A model generated the notes under the pieces. It did no database searches. It had not been told where the DNA came from and saw only the letters and a program-made list of their open reading frames with translations. A program made the translations under genes and the position numbers. Positions 11,151 through 22,979 of a stretch of 64,000 bases of DNA are shown here, in pieces. This DNA comes from Epiperipatus broadwayi (taxonomy: Eukaryota > Onychophora > Udeonychophora > Euonychophora > Peripatidae). Location: NCBI GenBank assembly GCA_028023455.1, contig JAQFVV010006731.1, forward strand, positions 70,001 through 134,000, in the 5' to 3' direction. Numbering within the stretch: position 1 is the stretch's first letter; each line of letters opens with the position of its first letter.

Positions 11151-11602
11151 TATGCTCAGAAAAACTTGTTAGACACTTTACCTTCCCTTTCCATGCCCCA
11201 CACTAAGTTTTCCCATAATCTGCCCCATCTCATTTCACAACATACCCTTTGTCAAGTCATGACCTTCATATTTAATCCCCCTTATCTTTTTCCAAATCCA
11301 GCATAAAAACCACTAAACCACTATCTGTATAATCACTTTGTTCATATTTATTCTTCCATAACTTTATTATTTGCATCCTTTTTTGCTTCCAAGCATTTAC
11401 ATTGAATTAACAGATGCCTAATATTTTTTATGCCTTCCTTACACAACTTTTAGTCTAAATCACCCATATTTTTCCATTTACATGCATATTCCTTTGTTAC
11501 TAAAGATCCTGTTTGAACCTTAAACAATAAACTATTTTCCGTACTGTTATCATAAATTAACTTGCACACAGTGTTTTGTTTACTTATATATATATATATA
11601 TA
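11150..11602 (-). pseudogene. LINE ORF2 C-terminal fragment, distal part
   Basis: The minus strand translates, with stops, as QNTVCKLIYDNSTENSLL, FKVQTGSLVTKEYACKWKN, then LCKEGIKNIRHLLIQCKCLE near 11385-11475. The order 'LLFKxRTGSL...K' followed by Cys-x-x-Glu-Gly...HLL..C is the C-terminal zinc-knuckle region of many non-LTR retrotransposon ORF2 proteins. It continues in sense, with no missing part apparent, from the fragment at 14087-14340. The 2.48 kb between the two is therefore an insertion. Several stops make it a pseudogene. Clade not determined. Confidence 0.55.
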
Positions 11603-11603
11603 T
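11583..11603. repeat. (TA)n run at insertion target
   Basis: The TA run left of the inserted element matches the TA run at 14087-14098 on its right. ATAT touches both ends, consistent with a 4-5 bp target duplication, but the repeats blur the exact boundary. Confidence 0.7.
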
Positions 11604-14086
11604 TGTAACAGTCAAAACACGTGTATCTCGTTAACATAGTGCAGAATTCGACCACCACACAGAACAGCAGCACCATCGAGTAGCGAAGCCACCCGTGGTA
11701 CCGAGTTTGAACATAATTTATCGGTTCCACAATACAATCTACGGAATAACACCTCTGATGTGACATAAGTAAAAACTTCTTTAGGCACGGTGGTCAGGGA
11801 GATGCACGAGATTCATGGTTTTGTTTCCGAGTTGGCCAACAATCAAACAAATATTATTTAACATATATAATCGAGGAAATATATATAATGGGCATCGAAT
11901 AAATGAAAACTTAACTACAGACGTATAGTTAAAATTATTTATTTATGTATTTAATAAAAAAACATTATTAATGTTATTAATCATATTTTATATTCAGAGT
12001 TTCAATAGCTAATTGACAATTTTATTATATATAAAATACATTTATTTATAAGAAGCATTCATTTATATGAAGGCGTAATCTAGCTACCTAAGGTTCTCGA
12101 GGGAGTATTTCTAATACGTGCTGTAGGGAATTTATACTTTGCACTGCAAGAGTCATCAGTAGCGGCGGACATACATTTATTTAATAAAAATATTTATTTT
12201 ACGACTAAGGGCAAAAATTTATTTGAGAGTGGATGATGAAGATAATGCCGAGGCAGAGTGATATAGAGAATGATAAACTAAATAAAGGAACATGTGGTAC
12301 GCTTTAGAAGGACGATATAAAATGGCAGCACTGAAACTGCAATGCCGTGAATAAGTTTATAAGGGTTTCGGGTTGGTCTCTGCCTTGACCCGAAGAGGTA
12401 AGGTGTCACATGAGCATAACCAGGGACAAGCAGTCCATGTCGCAATTTGCCAGCTGGCTGTGTGACGGTCATCAAGCCCTACGGGAACATTATCATGTCC
12501 ACTTGTGTAGGACGACTGGGTTTGATTCAACCCTATAGAATCCGGAGTATTCAAGGCGTGGAATGGGCCATCGTGGCTTCAAAATGTAACACATGTATAA
12601 GATCTAAAAGATTATGGTAATATTTAACTAGATTTCAAACTCGGCCTCCCATTATCAACGTTGACTGAAAGAAAATTGGTGACTCTCAAAGAAATGAAAT
12701 TTCCGTAATTATTCATTAAAACTTAATAATAATAAAAATATCTAAAAGGGGACTTATTACAGCAAGTATGCCAGCCATTACGATGTTGTAGACCTGCATT
12801 ACAATAACTGATTACGTGAATGCGTATCGATTTATGTGAAAGTTAAGTTATTTATAAAATCAAATATTAATGACAATTTGACACGCATTCACGGTCCGAG
12901 CAATCCTAGATTTAACTTTAAAACTAAGACAATCATGAAAAAGTAATATTTCAATAATCATTATAAATAAATGCAGATTTGAGAAATACACACCTAAGAA
13001 GGATAGAGGGGAGTAAGCTAGATTATGCGAGAAATTTACAGATTACATTAATTCTCAAATTTTAGTTTATAAAATTACACTTTTAACATTTTAGAAGTTA
13101 GACAAATAATAGGAGATGAGCTATAGCTTATTATTACTAGAGTACTCTATAATTGGGAATATACACACAGGTACCTGTTTTATAAGAGGTTCTCTTCCAT
13201 GAGTTTAATAGCAGATTGTTCGTGATTAGAAGTTTTCTTTCTTGTCTTTGGTTTTTTTTATTGATTTTAACAGCAGCGGCTTTCTTGTTTGTTTCAGGCA
13301 GCAGATCATTATGGTGTACTTACGATGGGCAAGGTGAAGGTTGGCATACAGTGGGCCATCTTCCGATGGAGAATAATCTCGGTGCTTACTCGGTCATACC
13401 TTGCAGTATCAATTTACTTTAAGATATTTTTAGACTCTCCACTCGAGAGCAAAGCTAAAATTCAAGTGAAAGTCTCCAGCAAGTCCAAGATGGCCTCCTT
13501 TTTTTATCTTGATCTTTTAATTTTTTCTGTTGAGATATTTTAGGTTTTCTTTATCTTGCCCTCAGGATAATCAATGCTTTTACTGATTTTAATTAGAAAG
13601 AAATCTGCTGTTCTATTGTTTGCATTTTACATTCGTTAATTACATTTTTTTTTTGAATTTTCCGATAATTAATTTATTATCTATCACTGACCGATGCTTT
13701 TAAATTTTCAAAGACAAAAGGGAATAAAATTATTTTAACTTTAATTAATTATTGCATCAGATTTTGTTAGAATTATTATTTAACGAAATTCAAACTAAGC
13801 AATAAATACGAACTTTATAAATTCAATATAAATGATTAATATTACACAAGATTTATTTAGCTAAAGAAATCTAAATTATATTACTTTATCCGTATTTATT
13901 GCCTTTAATTTGAGATCGAAATGTGTGCGTGTTTATGTTGAATTCTACACATATTTGTACATTTTTAATATTGTCACACACACAACCCGATATCAAAAGT
14001 TTAAATTTGGGCGGGATAGACCGGTCAGTGAGAGAAGACAAAAAAAAGGTGAAACTTAAGATTCGAATACGAATCTTACTGTTTCA
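11604..14086. mobile_element. 2.48 kb TG...CA insertion in a LINE (solo-LTR-like or non-autonomous element)
   Basis: The segment starts TGTAACAGTC and ends TTACTGTTTCA. TGTAACAGT and TGAAACAGT (the end read on the other strand) form a 9 bp near-perfect terminal inverted repeat with TG...CA ends. Removing it rejoins the two halves of the LINE C-terminal frame. It is visibly less AT-rich than its surroundings, especially 12300-12600. No transposase, integrase or RT frame is present. A splice-acceptor-like stretch (TTTCTTGTTTGTTTCAG at about 13281-13297) precedes two overlapping short open frames to 13422 and 13543 that match nothing I know. LTR-retrotransposon solo LTR is one reading. An unknown DNA element is the other. 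Confidence 0.55.
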
Positions 14087-14340
14087 ATATATATATATAA
14101 ACTCTTTTTATTCTCTACACTAGTTCTCCATTTCTCTAACTCCCTATTCTTTATTAATGCATCTATTCTTCTATTCCATTCCTTACCACTATAACAGTCA
14201 ACAATCCTCCTAACACAACCATCCCACCTTTTGTACAAATATACTGATACAAAATTGTTATCCAAATCTTCTGCATACTGCATTACCTTTCTCACCCATC
14301 TTGTTGCTTGCCCTTTTGTTCGTAACCCAATTAAATACTA
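14087..14340 (-). pseudogene. LINE ORF2 C-terminal fragment, proximal part
   Basis: Minus-strand frame giving LRTKGQATRWVRKVMQYAED, then VYLYKRWDGCVRRIVDCYSG, then KEWNRRIDALIKNRELEKWR. A helical, Trp/Arg-rich segment of this kind precedes the zinc-knuckle in mollusc-type LINE ORF2 C-termini. The frame breaks exactly at the TA run where the 2.48 kb element begins, and resumes at 11602. Upstream of about 14340 no RT core follows, so the LINE is 5'-truncated. Confidence 0.55.
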
Positions 14341-14803
14341 TTTTGGCTGCAGGGATAGTCTTGAATGAGGCATCTAGTGGTGGAAGTAGGTACTACATTT
14401 TGCAGTTAATTTTTAGCTAGCAATATGTATTGGGATATTTTCTTATATGTTTATTTTTGGAAATAGCAAAGCTTAAAATAACTAATATTGTAGTCTTTCT
14501 TTGTATACCTAAGTTAAACATGTTTGTTACACAAGCAATTTATCATTGCTAATTTAATCTCACACTCTTTGTTTGAATAAGTCTATATTTATAACATCAC
14601 TGTAGCATGCAATTCAAGAGGATATCCTTTTGGATTAAAGTTTAGGCATTATATTTATTCACAGAGAACATTGCTGAAAAAACAATATTTGGGTGGGTTA
14701 TTTGAACATTTTGAATTTGAGTTTTCAACTAGCAATATGCATTCAGATATTTTCATATATATATATAATGTTTTCACGGATATATGATGTAGATAAAATA
14801 ATA
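14341..14803. other. Non-coding spacer
   Basis: No gene or recognised repeat. AT-rich, with a short TA run near 14757-14767. Confidence 0.5.
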
Positions 14804-14890
14804 TTTTTGGGAATAAACCGTGTATTATTTTGCATTATAATCCGATATTTTGACAGCCTAGCAACCGCCATTATCAAGATTATATGTTTT
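14804..14890 (+). repeat. PLE-associated terminal module, copy 3
   Basis: TTTTTGGGAATAAACCGTG onward aligns with 4572-4669. On the minus strand it reads CTTGATAATGGCGG...GTCAAAATATCGG, a decayed hammerhead-like arrangement (TTGATAA for CUGAUGA, AAAA for GAAA). No PLE coding sequence adjoins it. Confidence 0.6.
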
Positions 14891-15900
14891 GTTTTCATGT
14901 TTGAACAGCATATTTGTCAATATAAAAATTATAAATTTAATTCTTTTCTTATTTCTGTTTTATTTTGTAATGAGCAAAATTTTAACATATTTGTTGCTCT
15001 CAGAAAATGAACACTGTATGTAATAAATTAAGTGATAGAAAATAATAATAATAAAAAGTGGTATATTACTAATTCTTATAATCATTTGAATAAGAGATTT
15101 AGTAGTGTGTAACTGAAATTGCTCTAAAATTTTAGTCATTAAATAATTTTTTTATTTATTTTATCAATTGATTGCCATAAATGGGAGTATTAATGAAAGC
15201 ATGCTTGGCTATTAATATTTCATAGTAAAATTACCCTTTTTAACACAATGATCTATATGTATTTGCTATTAACAGCTTAGGTATAAATATATAATATATG
15301 ATATTTTCCAAATATCTTACTGTAACTGATTGTAAATACCAATGTTCAGGGCATTTAAAACAAATGTGAATCTTTAATATCAATCAACTTCTAGATTAAT
15401 ACATGGTAGTCAATTATTACAAGCAGTAGTAACTACTTATAAGAGATTATAATCAGTTTAATATCAAGAAAATAAAGATATATCAAGACAAAATAATAAT
15501 AATGGCAATATATTAGGGGGTGAGTTTTGTAATAATAATATAAACTAATCCATAAAAGTTAAATACTTTCAAATATAAACATATTAATCCATTATTCTGC
15601 TTATTTTATATTTCATAATTTTGTCTTTTAGTTTCTGTATCAAACATTTCTTTCTGAAAGAATTCACTATCTTTTCTAATTATAGATTCACATTGTAATC
15701 TATTTTTATTTCTGTCTTTCCAATGAAAGCAGTCAATACTGCATTTTTAGTCTCTTCAAGATAATATCTATAATGAAATAAGATATATCTCTACTATAAA
15801 AAACAATATATAAAATCCATCAAAAATATTTATAAAAAGTTGTAATATTTATTAATTTATGTCAAATTCATTATAAAAAATGAGCAAATAACTAAAAGGT
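14891..15900. other. Non-coding AT-rich region
   Basis: No supported gene. The 105-codon frame at 14693-15010 has AT-rich composition, crosses a repeat module and is judged a chance frame. Confidence 0.5.
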
Positions 15901-15901
15901 A

Positions 15902-15973
<72 letters not shown>
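15901..15973. repeat. (TA)n microsatellite cluster
   Basis: Two long TA runs interrupted by short TTATATATTT-type breaks. Confidence 0.9.
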
Positions 15974-15977
<4 letters not shown>

Positions 15978-16016
15978 TTGATATCTGTATTCGTTTCACA
16001 ATATATGTAATATACT

Positions 16017-16419
16017 AATCAATATATATATCAAAATACAGTACAATTTATATAAATTATATTCTTTTAGAAGTACTTTCGACTATACACTTTGTAGTCT
16101 TTATCAACTATATAACGTTGAATAATCAAAATGAGACAACCCTTAACAATACCCATAGTTCAATTCAGATTTCCCACAATTCTGTTATGTTAACATTTGA
16201 TGACTGGCGATTCATTAACATTTGACGATTTCTTGAAATCAACATAGCCTCTTTTATTTTACGTTTATTATGACAACGTTCAATTTGTTAAGGGTTGTCT
16301 CATTTTGATTATTCAACGTTATATAGTTGATAAAGACTACAAAGTGTATAGTCGAAAGTACTTCTAAAAGAATATAATTTATATAAATTGTACTGTATTT
16401 TGATATATATATATTGATT
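16017..16419. mobile_element. Foldback (MITE-like) element with 133 bp inverted arms
   Basis: The left arm 16017-16149 and right arm 16285-16419 are essentially perfect reverse complements, differing in TA-run length only. They surround a 135 bp unique spacer. Near-identity of arms implies recent formation or conversion. Each arm contains a hammerhead-like string (right arm, +, 16325-16366): TTGATAA, AGACTA...TAGTC stem, GAAA, palindrome AGTACT. Two core bases (C3 and G8) are changed. The element abuts the ribozyme-repeat array at 16427. Confidence 0.75.
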
Positions 16420-16426
16420 TGTATAT

Positions 16427-16610
16427 GAGGATTGCAAATTCCTCTACAAGCTTTGTGATAAATGCTTAGCCAAATCCAGCACATAAAATATCTCTGTCAG
16501 GAACCCCTCCCCAAACCCCTGACCATTGTTTCATGCTTTGGAACTCCTCACAGAGATGTCAGGGTAGGTTCAGACACTAGATCTAAAAATACCAACCCAA
16601 AGCCAAGCAC
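16427..16610 (-). repeat. 396 bp ribozyme-repeat family, inverted partial copy a
   Basis: Reverse-orientation copy of the unit that follows at 16611. The pair forms a palindrome with arms of about 175 bp and almost no spacer. Its hammerhead (about 16515-16557, minus) is broken: a two-base insertion turns CTGAGGA into CTGTGAGGA, and the helix II stem is mismatched. Confidence 0.75.
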
Positions 16611-17006
16611 TATCCTGACACCTCTCTGAGGAGTGCCAAAGCACAAAACCATGATCAGGGGTTTGGGGAGGGGTTCCTGACAGAGATATTTTAAGTGCTG
16701 GCTCTGGCTAAGCATTTATCACAAAGCTTGTAGAGGAATTGGCACTCCTCATTGTTTATAACTTACAAGCTTATGAGATAGGGTCATGTGATGTATGACT
16801 CTTATTTTGACCATTTATAGTCTTTGCCATAAGTCTTATGCAATTTTATATTGCTAAGACTACTAATATATGGTATGGCAGAAGATCTATCAGCCCCATA
16901 TAGCTATTTGAGTTGGATAGCTGGGTTTGAAGACATGTTGATGTCTGAAAATTTCAGATTTTTCACTCAATATTGGGTTGGTATTTTTAGATCTAGTGTC
17001 TGAACC
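16611..17006 (+). repeat. 396 bp ribozyme-repeat family, full monomer b
   Basis: From TATCCTGACACCTCT at 16611 to the same landmark at 17007 is 396 bp, so this is one complete monomer of a tandem pair. It contains a hammerhead at 16620-16662 and a long unique body ending in AGATCTAGTGTCTGAACC. No open frame of note; a non-coding RNA repeat. Confidence 0.75.
16620..16662 (+). ncRNA. Hammerhead ribozyme, G12 mutated
   Basis: ACCTCT / CTGAGGA / GTGC-CAAA-GCAC / AAAA / CCATGA-T-C / AGGGGT. Helix I (six pairs) and helix II (four perfect pairs) are intact and the cleavage site UC is present, but catalytic G12 is A (GAAA to AAAA), so cleavage should be abolished. The sister copy at 24921-24963 keeps GAAA. 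Confidence 0.75.
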
Positions 17007-17205
17007 TATCCTGATACCTCTCTGAGGAGTGCCAAAGCACAAAACCATGGTCAGGGGGTTGGTGAGGGGTTTCTGACAGAGATATTTTAAGTGCTGGCTC
17101 TGGCTAAGCATTTATCACAAAGCTTGTAGAGGAATTGGCAATCCTCATTGTTTATAACTTACAAGCTTAAGAGATAGGGTCATGTGATCTACGACTCTTA
17201 TTTTG
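17007..17205 (+). repeat. 396 bp ribozyme-repeat family, truncated second monomer c
   Basis: Direct continuation of the tandem array, losing homology near 17205 after GACTCTTATTTTGAC. Confidence 0.75.
17016..17058 (+). ncRNA. Hammerhead ribozyme, second tandem copy, G12 mutated
   Basis: ACCTCT / CTGAGGA / GTGC-CAAA-GCAC / AAAA / CCATGG-T-C / AGGGGG. The same G12-to-A change as copy b, indicating that the change predates the tandem duplication here. The cleavage base is at 17052, 396 nt from that of copy b (16656). Confidence 0.75.
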
Positions 17206-20200
17206 ACTATGCAAATAATATATTTAGTAAAATGTTTGTGAATATGGCCACATAAATTTAAATTAAAACATATACAATTTTTATTGCTGTAAGATAATTA
17301 TCATATCAATTAAGTTAAAAGCCGTATTGATATATTTTATTCTGATATACCATCATATTTTTAGAATTTTACATAACATCTTTAAACATATATAATGAAA
17401 TACTGTTTTATATAGTGCTATGTTTTTATATTGTAGTAGTGAGAGTATTCATTTATAATTTATCTGGCTTAATCGCTAATATCACTATAATATCTTTAAA
17501 CAAAATTTGCTTTATGAATTTATGTTATATTATTAAGGCATAAAGTTTCAGTTCCATATAATTTGTTAGATAAAATTAAAGCTCCCTGTATAACTATTGT
17601 AATAATTATGTCACTATGATAAATAAAAGCAGCACATCCTATGCTGCATTTCAGCATCTAAGTTATGTTGCTACTTAAAAAAAATACATAGATATTTAAA
17701 CTGTCTAACATGCTCAACCTGACAACCATCCAAATTTATCTTGTAGAAAGGTTTAGGCTGTAAGTACTTGATGAAATAGAAGTTTAATATGAAACAATGA
17801 AACCCATACAAAACGTTTTGAATAAATTTTTCTATAAAATGGTGATATTGCTAATATTAAAGTATTGATTAAAAATCATAAGAGAATGTGGTGTGAGTGT
17901 TTGTGTGTACTTTCATTATTTATTACAGTTATTATAAGGATATACTAGTAAAATTACATTATATCATTATCATCATTAGCACCCACATAACAAATATGAC
18001 ATACTAATTAAAAAAAACCCACAAGGATTGAAAAAAACAACAACTAGATATCCACTTACAATATGATATCATCTGATTAGCTCAGTTAGTTATGGAGTGA
18101 TCTATTAGAAAAAATCTAATCCTGATTAAATCCTGAAATTTTTTTCCTAATTTTGCCTGTCTCGAATTCAAATCTAGACAAAATTAAAGAAAGAGATATA
18201 CCACTGTTTACAGAGTCTTTTTCATTTCTATATATAATACTGTGGAAAGAAACTAGACTAGTTTTTTTGGCACAATATTACTTATATATAAAATCGCTAC
18301 ATTAATAATTATACAATGCACATATATTGAGATGGATTAGTTAATATCATTCAACGTAATGTGCGCATAGTAATCAGTTTGATGTGCTATTACCAACAGT
18401 TGAATGTATTTGGAATATTTAAATAAAGTTAAATTTTTCTAAAGACATTCATTAAGCATATTAGTTGATGGAAATAGTCCAATATAAAAATACTACCAGA
18501 AGACCATTATACAAACTTTCAGGAAAACATGTATACTTAAAAAATTTAAAAGAAAATGTCGATATAGAACAAGATAATATTTCTTGGTATTTTGAAAATC
18601 TACAAATTATTTAAAAATAAATATAAAAAAATCTCTAATAGGAATATTTAAATTAATGTTATTTCTGATTTTGATAAAAATATAAAATTTTTGACATAAC
18701 CAGGAAAAACAATTTTTATCTAAAACAAGGACGGCTTTTTATTTACGTTTTAATTCTAATCTTTTTGACTTAGAGAATTAAAAAAGGAATTATTTAATTC
18801 AACTAATTTTTGGTTTTGAAAAATGTAAAAAAAAAAAAAAAACAGAACAATGATAACTTAATAATCTTACTTTTATTCATCAAAAGGAAAAGCCTTACTT
18901 TTTTCTACTTATAAATTTCATTGTATCTATTACAAGTAGTAGGTCCAGTTTAACTAAGGTCAGTGGATAGATAATCACTTTCAAAGAAAAAGCAGTTGCT
19001 GCTGGTCTCTACGAATTTCTAAAAAACTAAAATCATTACCTAAAATGTGTAAATTAGACGCCTTTTGCCTAACTGAAAATTGAAAATTATCAAAGTTAAA
19101 CTAAGGCCAGAATTTATCTTAGGCATCTGTTAACCAGGTAGTATTATTTTGACAATCTATATAATAAATTGGTCTAATCTTGAAAAATGTCATTAATACA
19201 TAATGGAATTTAAAAAAAAAAACCATAAAAATACTGACAGAAGAAATTTGCCCTTGTATAGAAACACAGACAAAATATATCTACTATCAGTTGCATAATA
19301 CTGCCCATATGTGAGGCCCAATTCACCAAAATATAGAGCATTGATGGAAGAAATTTGTTAGTCAATAAAATATATATTAAAATTATTTATTATATCAAAT
19401 ATTAACTTCATAGTTAATAAAAATATATTTCTGTTTATCTTCCATAGAAAAAATACTTATTAAACTGCAGTATATGGATTGTTTTAAAAATAATCAAATT
19501 TTGAACAAACGATAAAGTGATAAGCTAATGAGAAAAATTATTTAATAAAAAGTTGGCTGACTAGTGAAATTTTTGAGCAATGTAAAAGGCTTCAGGAAAA
19601 AAAGGTTTTGTATATTTTCTTGGAACATTGTTATGCCATTCATAGAGTGAGAAAAATATAATGAAATATATATTTCAATGACAGGTGACATCCAGATTTA
19701 TGACTGAATTAATGTATTTATATTTTTTGTAATTGGATTATAAAAATAATTCAGTCAAATTACTAAAATAAAAAAATAATGATTTAAATTTTTTTTATAT
19801 TGTGGTATTTTTATGTTTTTCCCCCCCCCCCTCCCCCCCAAATCTTTTTTTATTTTTATTTAAATTGCCAAATTTTTTTTTTTTTTATTGATGAGAAAAA
19901 TTTTTTTTTTTTATATATGCATATCTGTTTGCTTATTTTTATATCATTATGTACATTATTTATTTATATATGTGTGTACATTACTTTGCTTGGATTTTCA
20001 TATTAATAAAATATTTTCTGATATTTGTGAATGGTCAAAATTATAATAATGTTTTTGTAATGTACAATGCTCATCAAAATTTTTATTTTATTATAATTTC
20101 TAATCTATAAATTTATTTATTATTATTTTAAATTATTTCATGAAATTATTTAGTATTATAACTGATTAAATATTATGAGCATATTTTTATTAGGTCTAAA

Positions 20201-20730
20201 CTGATGGTATATAAAATACATTGGGTTAGTATCTATTTAATTATTTTTAAATTACTTAAATGATGCTAAGAAAATAAAAATTATTTTTATGAGCTGCTCA
20301 CCTCATTTTATTCAGTTTATAATGATGATTACTAGCTCAGTTATAGTCTATATACTCATAATATCAGATGGCTCTGAGCATTGATGATGGTAGCATTTCT
20401 ATAGTGACTCCAAAATATTTATATGCTTATTCCTATAGTTATTTTAGCATTTATGTTTATGTATGCAACAAGAAATAATAATGATTACTTTTATAATATT
20501 ATTTCTTATGATTGTCATTGAATTTTTGACGATTAATCTGAAATTATATAATGTGTGTCTTAAAGCTAGTCATAACAGGTCACTGTGGATTGTTGATGAT
20601 TAATAGCTGGTGATGATAGGTTTATCACTATTTATTACTTATATCTAATTTTTTCTGATTGGAATCTTTTACTATGTTCATATTAATTTATTATTTGTTT
20701 ATTATTATTTCAATATTTTATTCCCCATTT

Positions 20731-20781
<51 letters not shown>

Positions 20782-22955
20782 CCCCCCCTTTTTTATCTTT
20801 CACCTCACTAATTCCCACAACAACTATAAATCTGATGTCACCATCCAAAAATACTGGGATATTATAGAAAACGAGATTTTACTCCATCCATATCTTAATA
20901 TATATAATATATATTTTTAACATAAAATATATGGGCAAACATTTTCTTCTTTATATTTCAATTTATATAATAATTTTGCAGTATCGAGACAAGAGATTAC
21001 CTTTTTTTGTGCCATTAACATTCAGACTTTAATTATTCACAAGGTAACATTATTGAAAAACATAATGTTGGGAGAGTTTGCATTTGAATCTTTAACTAGA
21101 AATATGCATTGGTTCTATTTTTTATATATTTATGTTTAGGACATTATAAAGTTTAAAATTAATTATTATTAGTCTTTACTTGTCTATATAAATTAAACTT
21201 AAATTATTGCTAATTTAAATTTCATTTTGCTTGTATGAATAAGCCTGAATTTCAATTTTAAAACAACTTTGCAGCATATGATGAGAGGTTAGTTTCTGTT
21301 TGAATTTTATTCTTATTCACAAAGTAGCATTGCTGAAAAGAAAAAAAACAATGTTGGAAGGAATGAATATATTCTTTGTACTTCTTTTAACTAAATGTAC
21401 ATTTTCATTTTCCACTTCTGAAACAATCAAAGTCAAATCTCTTCATAATTAAATTAATAATTATTAAATTTTACTTTTCAATATAGGAACAGAAGTTATA
21501 ATTCCTGATTAGCTCAACCATCTATATATTAGAATCAGTCATTGTAAAACTTAAGAGAAATTACTCTCCTTCACGAACAGTTTTTATTGTATTTTGATGG
21601 ACTGATTTTGTGTGGATGGCAGTTTTAATTTACTTAAGCCTTGTCTTTGATATAGGGTCCATTCCTGCCAAAACAATTAGTTCTGCTGCTATTTTCTGAA
21701 CTAGAAAACTATTCTTGAATTCCTGGTTATGCATGTATAACATATATATTTTATTCAAACAATTGTTCAATATGTAAGACAAATTGGAACAAACAAATGG
21801 GGAAATAAAACTTGTAAATTTAAAAACGCAATATATTTAATAACAAATGAAATGAATAAAATTGATGTTTTCTCCACAGTCTCAATGATTATTTCCAAAA
21901 TTAATAAAGGCCAAAATGCAATAACATTGAAGGATTTATCAGATAGTTAAATTTTAATTTCAATCCAAATATATTTACATGATTAATAATATGATTATTT
22001 TAGCAAATTTTAAATTTCTTCATATTTTAACAAAAAAATAAGATTTATTTTGTGATAACAAAGACAAACAAATGTCTTACAAGTATAAAATATCAAAATA
22101 TAATCATAAAAAAATATTTACACACTTTTTCTTCTTTTACATTTTGAAATATTTTTCACTGAATAATCACATTATAATATATTGAAATAGCTTAAATAGT
22201 ATTTTCTTGAATAATATGTACATTTCAGTTTGAGGTATCTTTCAATCTTTTATTGTTCTTATTTGTAAAGATATTTTATCAACTTTTGGATGATTTTTTT
22301 TAAAGATGACTTCTTCATTCTTCTTAGCTTTTTCGAGCAACAATATTATGACGTCATCTGGAAACATTTAAGAAAATGGGAATAACTTCTTTATTTTAGA
22401 TTTAGTATTGGCAACAGATTTGGAAACTGCCATAATTAGGTGTGTCAGAGCACCATTTCATAAGTGAACACAACACTGGGTTACCTGTAACAGCAAATAT
22501 ACTCTGTAATAATTAGCAAGGAATGTTGAATATTATTTTCAAACTGAAGTCTAGAGGTTCATGGTTTAGTAGATGAAAAATGCCTTTTCAGTACTCACTG
22601 TGGTGAGATGTTTGCCGAATTTTATTTCCCTTTACCTAAAAAAAATAATCAGTTTATAAACAAATGCATACCTGCTTTGCTCCAATTTTTGTATATGCTA
22701 CATTATTTGATACTCTTTAATTTGTACTTAATATTTAATCTACATTAAAATTATCTCCATCATAATCTGCTACTTGCATTATTGTTATACGTTTTCCAAT
22801 TTTTATTACTTTGCTTTGAAACATCTTCGTTTTTAAAGTTTAGTTATAGAATAAAAATAATTTAAAATAGAAACGATATTCATTTCTTCTTTTTAAGATT
22901 TTCCTTTTTCTTAAAAATAAATAAAACATTAAATGTAGTTATGTTTTGCTGTAAC
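17206..22955. other. Non-coding AT-rich region
   Basis: About 5.7 kb with no supported gene. Notable only for a C run at 19821-19837, a 39 bp TA run at 20740-20778 and two weak tRNA-A-box-like strings (TTAGCTCAGTTAGTTATGGA near 18078; GATTAGCTCAACC near 21508) that could be decayed SINE heads. Open frames here are short and compositional. Confidence 0.5.
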
Positions 22956-22956
22956 A

Positions 22957-22975
22957 CACACACACACACACACGT
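22957..22975. repeat. (AC)n microsatellite
   Basis: AC run at the left edge of repeat R1. A similar AC run (43379-43405) borders the LINE next to the inverted R1 copy. Confidence 0.85.
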
Positions 22976-22979
22976 CACC

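Noticed and set aside
12310-12590. Possible rRNA or other structural RNA fragment in the GC-richer stretch
   Set aside because: No rRNA core motif could be recognised; better seen as the interior of the 2.48 kb insertion.
13289-13543. Possible host exon after TTTGTTTCAG
   Set aside because: Two overlapping frames are equally open, no donor follows, and it lies inside an apparent mobile insertion.
18060-18190. tRNA-like A-box string (TTAGCTCAGTTAGTTATGG) as a tRNA gene or SINE
   Set aside because: No convincing B box at the right distance, no cloverleaf, no tail or target duplication.
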